64,000 nt of DNA from Bugula neritina. Taxonomy: Eukaryota; Bryozoa; Gymnolaemata; Cheilostomatida; Bugulidae. The DNA is taken from NCBI GenBank assembly GCA_964035545.1, contig OZ037769.1, forward strand, positions 13,134,633-13,198,632, in the 5' to 3' direction. The number at the start of each line of letters is the position of its first letter. The stretch's first letter is position 1. The position numbers and the translations under genes were made by a program. Positions 55,102-64,000 of the stretch are shown here, one piece after another. The notes under the pieces are model-generated. The model saw only the letters and a program-made list of their open reading frames with translations, was not told the origin of the DNA and did not search any database.

Positions 55102-58100
55102 ATGGCACTAAAAGGCATTAGAGTTGTTGAGATGGCCGGGCTGGCCCCTGGACCCTTCTGTGGTATGGTACTGGCCGACCATGGTGCTAATGTAATACGA
55201 ATTGACAAGGCAGGCAGAGCTATAATAAACATGCTATAAAAGTGTTTGATTTTCACATTACTAAAACCAATTTACATGTTTATCTTGCATGCTACAGTTA
55301 AGAGGTGCATTACCTGACACTCTATCCAGAGGAAAAAGGTCTTTGGCTGTAGATCTGAAGCACACTGAGGGTGTTGGTGTCGTTAGAAGAGTGTGTCAGC
55401 ATGCTGATGTCTTCATTGAGCCCTTCAGACCCGGTAGGATTTCACCTCTTATCAATTTCTTCTAGCGCCTTGGCTGTAGTAGCTCATTGTATGGGAACTA
55501 ACTTAGTGAAGTATGAATTTGTAGTGTTGAGTTTACTCAGTGGCCCATGTGTAATGGTAGTGTGCCTGCTTGCAATCCGGAGGTCTTGGGTTCGGGTCGT
55601 AGTGGGGTAAAAGTTTTATAGAATCTGAAAGAATTCCTATATAAATGTTAACAATAGTTGAGAAATTCTTAGTTAAACATAGTTTATTTTCATTTTTAAG
55701 TCTGAGAAAAAGGGCTGCGTATTTGTCCTACATTCTTATATAAGAAAGTGTCTTGATTCTTTTATGTTGATGACAAATAATCACATTTACTTAAAAGTTT
55801 TGGAATTAGGAATTTTGTCTAGAATGAATAACAAACAATGTAGATATTTTTACCACTCTGAAGTAGACTGACATTAGATGAACAACAAGATTTAGTTCTC
55901 GCCTATTTGTGGCAGTCGAGTTTCTAATTAACAAGGCTACAGTGTTTATTCAGTAGGTTTGGAGTGGAGAGTAGATTTTATCATGCAGCTAGATCAGTTA
56001 TTGTCCAGTGCTAGTCTTTCATACTCATTCTTTAATTCTCAAGATGATTGATAATATTAAATTTGAGTTTATTGCAAGGAAGTAAATAAAATCATGGCTG
56101 CAATAACATGCTTGCTGGGAGTACAGCATATATAGCAACTGGGTAGTAGTAGTAGTAGCAACTGGCTCTCACAGTTACAGAGAAGTTATTTATAGTTGGT
56201 ATTCGTATTATCTGTGATAAACCCTTGTTGGTTTGAAACCAGGTGTGATGGAGAAGTTAGGACTCGGACCGGCTGTTCTGTGTGGAGATAACTCTAAACT
56301 CATTTACGCTAGACTTACTGGGTTTGGACAGACTGGTGACAATAAGCATATGGCTGGTCATGATATTAACTATATAGCCACTTCAGGTACGGTATCACAT
56401 ATTATGTGTAGACTAAGTGTGTGTTTGTGTGTGCGGGTGTGTATGTTATTGGTTGTAATATTTGTTGCAATCAGTAAAATGTTGTTGGAATAACGTAATT
56501 AGAGAGAGCAGCTGTGGTCTAGGGGTTAGAGGGTTTGCCTTGTAAACACGAAGTCATGGGTTCGAGCCCAGACAAAGGCCATTGGTGATGTTAGGAAGAG
56601 CATCCAGTCATATTTGCTCCTGTGCCACATCTGAATAAGTCCTTTGCCTGCCTTAAAAACACTTTCTATTAAGTGTTTCTCACAGAGGTTGTGAAGTTAA
56701 ACTTGCTTCAGTTTTTTTATTGAAATAACATCAACAAGTTCTTTCTTCAACTGTGCCTAACTTTTTTTAACATCCAGGTGTTTTGTCACGATTTGGTAGA
56801 CGAGATGCTAAGCCTACGCCTCCTGTTAATCTAATGGCAGACTTCGCAGGAGGTGGACTCATGTGTGCTGTTGGTATTCTATTAGCTCTCTTAGAGAGGG
56901 CAACTTCTGGGAAAGGTCAAGTTATTGACTGTAACATGGTGCAGGGGTCAGCATATGTTAGTAAGTTTATTCTACATACAGTAAATATATTATATTATAT
57001 AGTTTATTCTATTAGTTTTTTATATATAATAAATATATATTTCTAGTGTAAAGCCTCCAAGTTGTATTTATGCACTCATTTGCTGCATGATTAGGAGTTA
57101 TCTTTTCTTTACAACATCCATACCTCTTTCTAGTTCATATTTATATATTTGTAGGGCATAATGTGGTATCTTCAAAGTTAAATGAAAAATACATTTAAAT
57201 TGGCCTAAATTGAGTTTTTGTCTAGTATCTTCACATTCTAAACTGTGATCTACATAATACTCAGGTTCTTTCCTCTGGTCCTCTCTCGGTGCTACGTATG
57301 GTGAGGGGCTGTGGGGTAAGCCCCGCGGGGAGAACCTCCTGGATAGTGGGGCTCCCTTCTATGACACATACAAGACCAAGGATGGTAAATACATGGCTGT
57401 GGGAGCTCTAGAGCCTCAGTTCTATAGCATTTTACTTGAAGGTTAGTGGGTCATACCACCCCTACTTTACTCTGAGTTGGTATTGAAGTAATTATCTCTC
57501 AGTGAAATAAGCAGTGTGATCGTTTTGTTTTAGTTTGTGAATGGGTTTAGATGATAATATGGCAAGATAAAACAGTAAAGATGTGGAGATTATTTAGCAC
57601 ATTTATTTAGCTGTAACGGATCCAGTTAATGCATTTTCAACTCATAGACATAGAGTAGACAACTCTTAACACAAATAACATAAGTGATGTAATTTATATG
57701 GTAACACTAGGCAGACAATTCCCAATATTTCCTTGTTGCCAAGTAATAGCTGCAGCTCACTACAGGCGGGTTATTATTGCATCCAGTTAGTTGCTACTAA
57801 ATTGTTTGTGATGTTTGCTGTTTATTTGCTGCCAGATGCAGTATGTTAGTTATTAGTATTTATTAGCATTGTTTCAGTTTCATATAGGCATTGCTTGGTG
57901 CAAAATCTACACCCTTTATTTGCACATTAAGTTCTATTGAATTTTCATTAGAGTTTCATTTTGTTAATGGGTATCATCTATTAATTATTCTAGTGTCTTG
58001 TTATTCAAGTACTGAGTTTGTACGTATAGCCTTAGGTTTAGATGAAGATAAGTACTCACAGTTTGGGGAATGGACAGCTCTTCGTGAAAAGTTTACCGAT

Positions 58101-59513
58101 ACCTTCGCTACAAAGACTCAATCTGAGTGGACAGCCATATTTGCTGGTAAAGACGCTTGTGTCACTCCTGTGGTGGAGTTGGAAGATGCGCATAAACAGT
58201 CTTATAACAGACATGTATGTAATAACTATATGCAGAGTTACTATACTAACTATACTAACTACACCCATAGTTACTGTATACAGAGTTACTATACTAACTA
58301 CACCCATAGTTACTGTATACAGAGTTACTATACTAACTATTCTTACTACACCCATAGTTACTGTATACAGAGTTACTATACTAACTATTCTTACTACACC
58401 CATAGTTACTGTATACAGAGTTACTATACTAACTATTCTTACTACACCCATAGTTACTGTATACAGAGTTACTATACTAACTATACTAACTACACCCATA
58501 GTTACTATATACAGAGTTACTATACTAACTATTCTTACTACACCCATAGGTACTATATACAGAGTTACTATACTAACTATTCTTACTACACCCATAGGTA
58601 CTGAACTAACTACACCCATGGGTACTGAACTAACTATACAGAGTTAGGCTAGGGCCACACGGCGCGGATTTTCTGCATGCGGATCCAAATTTTTGTAAAC
58701 CCGTCCCGGGAACAACCTGCCACACACAATGTGTGAGTTGTAGGTGCGGAAATTTTTTAGCTAATGATCTTGGAATTTAACTTTACTGCTCGCCTACAGA
58801 CTTATGTTTTTAAATCGTCATCAGCAAATTGACTTTAGATAATATTATAAAATCAGAAATGCAAACTATATGAAACTGTTTTAATTCAGTCCGCTAAAAA
58901 ACTAAAACAAGAATTGAAATTAAAAAAGTGTGCTTGCTAAATGGTAATCGGCCAATTAGATTAAACACGCACAAGCTTTCTGCACTTCCCGCTCAGCATG
59001 CTACCCGCATGAAAACCCGCACACAACAGCCTATGTTTGGGCTAGACGGGTTTCCCCGTCGTGTGGCCCTACGCTTACTATACTAACTACATCCATAGTT
59101 GCTATAAGTACTATACAACTTGTAAGTGTATATTTGGCTATATTTGTGCTACCAAGTTTAACCTGCTCAATACTGGTCACTTGAGACTGTAGCAATAACT
59201 TTGAATTTACTCTACTCCTATATGTGCTGGTAGAGCATTTAATCTGTTTATTCTTTTGCTGCGTTTCTTTTTTGTTGTGAATTATAATATATGTTCCATA
59301 TTCTAGCTGTTTGTCAGGGATGATGGAGGACGTTACCAGCCCACTCCTGCTCCAGTTCTATCTCGTACTCCTGCTCATCTAACTGCGGGCTCTCTACCCA
59401 GCCCCGGACAGCATAGCACTAGTGTTCTTAAGGAATGTGGTCTAACCTCTGTAGAAATAGACAGCCTGATCAGTAAAGGGACCATATTTCAGTCTGTGAA
59501 CAGCAAATTATGA
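55102..59513 (+). CDS. AMACR: Alpha-methylacyl-CoA racemase, 7 exons
   Basis: AMACR interconverts (2R)- and (2S)-methylacyl-CoA esters so that branched-chain fatty acids and bile-acid intermediates can enter beta-oxidation in peroxisomes and mitochondria. Exons: 55102-55209, 55298-55433, 56243-56386, 56778-56960, 57265-57441, 58030-58214, 59307-59513. They sum to 1,140 nt, or 379 residues (human 382). Family III CoA-transferase/racemase motifs: GLAPGPFC at the N-terminus, [13 protein letters not shown], the catalytic His in AGHDINY, Asp in [12 protein letters not shown] and Glu in ALEPQFY, then KDACVTPV. The protein ends SKL, a canonical PTS1 peroxisomal import signal. Intron 1 must use a GC donor (AAG|GCAGGC) to keep the frame; the other introns are GT-AG. 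AATAAA lies at 59,555. Confidence 0.95.
55535..55615 (+). repeat. tRNA-derived SINE-like fragment in AMACR intron 2
   Basis: The sequence reads like a tRNA head: GTGTAATGGTAGTGTGCCTG as A-box region and GGGTTCGGGTC as a B box at tRNA spacing, followed by an A/T-rich stretch. No stable tRNA fold closes. Confidence 0.5.
56504..56700 (+). repeat. tRNA-derived SINE, copy B (AMACR intron 3)
   Basis: The most complete copy: head GAGCAGCTGTGGTCTAGGGG, then TTAGAGGGTTTGCCTTGTAA and B box GGTTCGAGCCC. The body GTTAGGAAGAGCATCCAGTC resembles the GGAAGGGCATCCGGC core known from several animal SINEs. It matches copies A and C over about 150 bp. Confidence 0.85.
58225..58645. repeat. Minisatellite in AMACR intron 6
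   Basis: About nine units combining GAGTTACTATACTAACTATT, then CTTACTACACCCATAGTTAC and TGTATACA. It continues after the inserted element at 59,075-59,110. It is open in several frames and so gives spurious repetitive proteins on both strands. Confidence 0.92.
58647..59074. mobile_element. Harbinger-like non-autonomous element in AMACR intron 6
   Basis: The ends are GGCTAGGGCCACACGGCG and CGTCGTGTGGCCCTACGC, imperfect inverted repeats of about 17 bp. TTA flanks both sides (58,644-58,646 and 59,075-59,077), the 3-bp TWA duplication expected of PIF/Harbinger elements. The neighbouring minisatellite units contain the uninterrupted CAGAGTTACTATACTAACTA, which shows the site before insertion. 428 bp with no transposase frame. 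Confidence 0.8.
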
Positions 59514-59569
59514 GCAGCGTTTATGTGTAACATGGAAGGACAACTCTATAAAAGAATAAATACTAATTG

Positions 59570-61670
59570 AAGTTTAAAAGTTTTAGGTTCAAATTTTTAT
59601 AAAAGCTTACTATTCTATTAGATGTGCAATTTTAGATGCTATGCGCGTAAATATAATTCACTCTGCTTTGTGATGTGAGATATAATCACTGCTCATGTGA
59701 ATTATTGATAATTAAAATAACCTACAGTGGGTACAGCCTTCCTGGTCTGTTATACCAAAGCCTTCTAGAATGTTCTGCCATGTTGAATCAACATAGTTTT
59801 TTTCTGATTTCATCATAAATTTTGTAATTTTCATGTATCCTAAATATATTTTACTAAATTTTGAAAGGACAAAGTTTTAACTACATGTTTTTGCCTTTTA
59901 TAAAATGATACATTTGTTACATCATTTTGCAAAGATCATGTAGCATTCTATTTAGGTAATATGATTCAGTATTATTTACAGAATTTGAAAAATAAATTTT
60001 TACCCGGTCATGTTGAAATGATACTTTATGCAGAAGTATTATGTTAAAGAGATGTAAAATAATATTTATATTATATTATATTCTATTATATCATTATATT
60101 ATATTATTACATTATATTCTATTATATTTTATCATTATATTATATTATATCATTATTATATTATATCATTATTATATTATATCATTATTATATTATATTA
60201 TTTCCGCTGAGCTGGATGAACTTTTATAGTTATTATTTTTTTCATCAGGAAGTGTTACAAACAGGATGTAGCTTTTCTGCAAGGTGAGTCTCAATAGAAA
60301 CTTCCGGAAGTCTCTTTGCAGCATCTAAGGATTGTCAGCTAACATTGAGTGACCGGGTCATGATAATTTAGCATGTTTATCTTAAAAGACGAAAGGGCAT
60401 TGTTGAAAATTAATTTTCACCGGAAGGCGAAGTAATGCAATCAGTGGAAATGCATCTAACCAGCTAGATGTTGCAATTCATTATTAGCTACAGTTGTCTA
60501 GGAAGTTGCATAAAATCACAAAAAGGTTAAGATGGCCTCCAGAGAAAAACTCTCTTCCTTCCACCACCAAGTCTATTGACTGCAGACTATATGAAACCAG
60601 TAAATATATAAAATCAGTCACAATTGGAATGGTCAAATACAGGCTTCGCAAAAATAATTATAATCACAATAATAGCAATACATATGGGAGTTATATGTGA
60701 TATATTGAGTTTATCAATTCAGAAATAGCACAAAGTCAATAAATTGCTACCCTTTTTGCTGATTGGCTGCTAAGAGTGAATGCAGTTCAACTGCTTTTCA
60801 AATCGAAAGTTGAAATACAACAGTGGTACAAATTGGATGCTAGAATATCCGTAATAATTTGATGGTTTTTATAGAATGGGGTAGAATCAGTATTACCTTA
60901 TCATTGACAACCCTATACCATATTGTATTACTGTGCGGTATCAGTATTGTGTTATCTATGCTATAAAATCATTAATGCGTACTGCAGTTTCTATGGCGTG
61001 TACTAAATTTGTGTGTGTGCGTGCGTGTGCGTGCGTGTCTGTGCGTGTGTGTGCGTGTGTGTGTGTGCGTGTGTGTGTGTAATGCTACATGCACATAACG
61101 CACAGTATCTATTATATGCATCAATCATAAAAATATTGATGAAGGAAAAGAAGCTGTTATAGAAATAAAGTATATACTGTATGTCTGTACAGCAACAGAG
61201 CTGGGACAAGATTTGCATTTAATAAACATTTAGAAGCCTCTGGCAATATTGTATACTGTTCTATATTTAGACAACATTTTTACGTTGTTTACATATCGAA
61301 CAATGCTGTGCCAATTAGCATCAATTGATCGTTTACTAAGCTTAAAAATTACATTAATGCATGCGTGACTGACTGAATGGTGAGGAGAACAAACTTGATC
61401 CAGCACACAGTTATATAGAATAGTCAACTAATCTTCAACAATGCTTTTGGATAGTGTCTAAGAAAGAAGGCTGTTTGCATAACTATATAGGAATTAATCG
61501 CTATAGTTTGTATTATTTGTATTTCTCTATTTTCTACTATTTGCTGCCAGCTTTAAGCAACGTTCGCTGCCCACTGACACTCTTGTGTCCACTCAGCGCT
61601 GCTTTAATAATTCACCTCTTGCCTCGGTCTAATTTAAACCCAACTGCTTTTCTCATAAGTCTGATTATCT
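59570..61670. other. Non-genic stretch with simple repeats
   Basis: ATTATATT repeats at 60,060-60,205 and a GTGTGC/GTGTGT tract at about 61,010-61,080. An open stretch at 60,494-60,660 following an ACAG (LSRKLHKITKRLRWPPEK) is protein-like but has no second splice border I trust. Confidence 0.4.
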
Positions 61671-61679
61671 AATAGCTCA

Positions 61680-61864
61680 AGGGGCTTTGTAGTCGCTATC
61701 CCTGATATGGAAAGGGTTTTTTTTAGAGCGGATAAGGATTTTCTCCAATGTGGCAAAGGAGCAATTATGACTGAATGCTCTTCTTAACATCGCTGTTGGT
61801 GTTTGAACCACTGACCTCATGCTTACTAGGCCAGCACTCTAGCCACTACACCACGGCTGCTCCT
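61680..61864 (-). repeat. tRNA-derived SINE, copy C
   Basis: The minus strand starts GGAGCAGCCGTGGTGTAGTG, with B-box-like AGTGGTTCAAACACC, then GTTAAGAAGAGCATTCAGTC and ATTGCTCCTTTGCCACATTG, matching the other two copies. The tail differs (AAAAAACCCTTTCC at its end). Confidence 0.8.
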
Positions 61865-63468
61865 ACTGATTAATAACTGAAATGGTAAATTATAGCACTA
61901 CAAAATAAGTTTTAAACATTTTCCACTTTACTGAAAAGTATTAGTGCAATCTGAAAAAGAATAACGGAAAACAAATATAAAGTTGAAATTTGTCAACTGT
62001 AAGCCCTACAGTACTGATTTTTTAATAAATTTATTTTCTTATTGAGTAACACAATTAGTTCCCACACTAATCCATACCCCTCGACAGCCTTTTTTATAAC
62101 ACTTGGGCTATTTTTATAAAAAAGAATTCCCTTGTGCTTTTTTCCATGAAACTTTAATGCAGTCAGTTTAGTGCAGCTTCAAAAGATCCATTTTAATAGT
62201 TAGATTTGTAAAATTGAAGGAGGTGAAAAAGCAGCATTGATCTTCCAGTAATAGAGGTTTCGCATCAATGCTCTTAATTTTTAGTGCAAATATTTCAACA
62301 CCACTTTATTCCTTTTTAAATTAGTGCAATTTTAAACTAATCATAATTATCTTTCATATACCGTGCATTACAAAATGTGTATATTATAAGTGCATTAAAA
62401 TAAGCCGTCAATTAAAAATATTGTTTTATGAATAAAGCAATTAGTAAAGCTTTAATTAAATTCTTCAGAAGCTAAGAAGGCAGATTAATTAATAAACCGT
62501 TTATTGTGTTTTCACAGGAGCTTGAAAGAAAATGATTTTTGTGCACCTGAGCTGTAATATTTATGGATTGAAATTAGCGCTATTGTCAACAATGTAGGAA
62601 TTCATCTACCAATATAAATTAAGCAAATTATGTTCTATAGAATATAATAGTGTATAATAATAATAATTGCTATGTTAGCAGACATTATACAGTAGTATAA
62701 TGAGTCTATAGTAATTTATAATGCATATCATCATTTTCCAAAGATATAACTTTATATAGCAGCCAAGTCAGTTACCTGCTGGTACCTCCTCCAGACTAAA
62801 ACCTTATCTAATGTCTCAGCCATTATGTATATATTATGTTATCATTCTATACTTTAGCTCCATGTTTTAGGTTTTCGGTTTTGCATGTACACAATATAAC
62901 CAACTTACTGTGTTTTAAACTTTTTATCAGCATCATAAGCTGTGGAATGAGAAAATTTGACCTTCATTACTGCTGCTTAAGTTTATAAGTTTTAAAGAAG
63001 GCATCGGGCTGAACAATTTTTCACAATTCTCCCAGTTATTCAATTTGCATTTTGTGCTGCAGGTAATTTGGTTTAACATTTTTTTTTAACACGACAGCCT
63101 TAGTTGGAGTGTCTCAACTGCTTGCAATACTCTCACTTATTAATGTTATACATGCAATATTTCCTTCCTTATACATGCCAAATGTTTGCTAGTAGAGAGA
63201 GCAAATAACTTAAAATAAAATGCCAGATATTATTGTAGTCAAAAGATATTTATTTCACTTGCAGGAAAAAGCCTTTTTTTTAATTTTTCAACAACTCCCT
63301 ATACTTCATTACAGAGAGGTTTTCTGTGTCATTGGGTAGAACAGAATTAATGGGGTAGTTAGTTCAAAGGATAGTCAATGGCATAAATTTACTTTGCACT
63401 TTCGCCAAATATATAGCTTTATTTTCAACACCGAACTTCATATAAACAAATATCACATTTAATTTAAG
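61865..63468. other. Non-genic AT-rich stretch
   Basis: No gene, RNA or clear repeat was supported. It ends with a minus-strand AATAAA at 63,418-63,423 that probably serves the exon to its right. Confidence 0.4.
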
Positions 63469-63720
63469 CTATAAATTGCACCTGCAGCACACCGTGTGTA
63501 TTTGTGTCCTTGGTTCTATTTCAGTATTGATTTTAGAAATCAAACCATGAAAATATAAAAGCAACTTAACATCGCACTTCCTCTTTCTCAAGATTTGAGA
63601 TGAACACACAAAGGGGCCAGCAGTGTGTTTACTAATGGCTTCAGTGGACACGTTGTGTTCAGGAAAGTGAATTAGCAAGTAGAGGCACTTCCTCTTGCAC
63701 TTGAGTCGTCGGTTGGTATC
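63469..63720 (-). CDS. Probable C-terminal exon of an unknown minus-strand gene
   Basis: On the minus strand TTGCTAG is followed at 63,720 by an open frame of 83 codons to a stop at 63,469: DTNRRLKCKRKCLYLLIHF, then PEHNVSTEAISKHTAGPFVC and SSQILRKRKCDVKLLLYFHG. An AATAAA lies about 46 nt beyond the stop, as expected for a last exon. It has several basic clusters and cysteines but no domain I can name. Earlier exons would lie beyond the right edge. Confidence 0.42.
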   Translation of the reverse strand, partial: DTNRRLKCKRKCLYLLIHFPEHNVSTEAISKHTAGPFVCSSQILRKRKCDVKLLLYFHGLISKINTEIEPRTQIHTVCCRCNL

Positions 63721-63724
63721 CTAG

Positions 63725-63900
63725 CAACTGAAATGGTTAGTGAGACTTTAACTGTAGCTATGACTGTGACTATCTGGGACTGAGACTGTGAAAGACACTG
63801 ACACTGAAAGGGTTAGTGATCGAGGCCTTAACTGACACTGAAACTATAACTATGACTGTGACTTTGACTATTTGGAATTTAGACTGTGAAAGAGGTAGTC
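63725..63900. repeat. Imperfect tandem repeat of about 110 bp, 2 copies
   Basis: Both copies contain GTTAGTGA..GA..CTTTAACTG, ACTATGACTGTGACT and GACTGTGAAAGA in the same order. Internally they consist of CTGACTGTGA-like units. Confidence 0.6.
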
Positions 63901-64000
63901 TCAGCTCCCTCTAGTCTTAAGCAATATGTTATGAAAGTAATAGCCATATATATTTCAAATTTCATATCGCAAAAAGAAACATGACCAGATAATAAAGGTA

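Noticed and set aside
56504-56580. A tRNA gene (A and B boxes present)
   Set aside because: No complete cloverleaf closes, and the same head with a shared body occurs three times, so it is the 5' part of a SINE.
58042-58647. Long open frames on both strands with repeated [13 protein letters not shown] or [12 protein letters not shown]
   Set aside because: They arise from the minisatellite in AMACR intron 6. Only 58,030-58,214 on the plus strand is a real exon.
60041-60229. Open frame of isoleucine/tyrosine/leucine repeats
   Set aside because: It translates an ATTATATT simple repeat after the AMACR 3' end.

Overview
This is a eukaryotic, AT-rich nuclear window from an animal. Two conserved multi-exon genes with canonical spliceosomal introns (WDR35/IFT121 and AMACR), a single-exon SNAPC3 and several invertebrate-type mobile elements point to a marine invertebrate. 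The genes are compact and the mobile elements resemble those of sponges and cnidarians, so a sponge is my best guess, but nothing in the window proves it.

Layout. 1-16 kb is mobile-element territory: possible exons of an unknown minus-strand gene at the left edge, a decayed transposase-like element (about 2.9-5.4 kb), two orphan histone-type 3' stem-loops (5.8 kb), a decayed reverse transcriptase plus GIY-YIG retroelement (6.7-8.1 kb), an unrecognised tandemly repeated coding-like unit (9.1-9.9 kb), a GC-rich Ty3/gypsy remnant with a 3' LTR (10.8-13.5 kb), and an element protein with FEN-like nuclease acids plus a CXC cysteine cluster (13.9-15.8 kb). 16.6-18.1 kb holds a hAT-type non-autonomous element with a perfect 8-bp target duplication, a second foldback nested in it, and AT-rich hairpins.

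18.5-35.7 kb is a complete 25-exon WDR35 gene (1,169 residues when the exons are joined), whose introns are packed with minisatellites. Four of these arrays are anchored on a splice site and so create rows of decoy acceptors or donors. 36.3-50.3 kb is a tandem array of seven intronless minus-strand GNAT acetyltransferase paralogues of the spermidine/spermine N1-acetyltransferase type, all lacking the usual acetyl-CoA loop glycines and the catalytic tyrosine. 51.7-52.9 kb is minus-strand SNAPC3. 55.1-59.5 kb is a 7-exon AMACR gene ending in a peroxisomal SKL signal, with a Harbinger-like element inserted in a minisatellite of its last intron. 59.5-64 kb is mostly non-coding, with a SINE copy and a likely terminal exon of a minus-strand gene entering from the right edge.

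The host genes are functionally unrelated: ciliary retrograde transport (WDR35), snRNA transcription (SNAPC3), branched-chain lipid epimerisation (AMACR), and the GNAT array, whose substrate is unknown.
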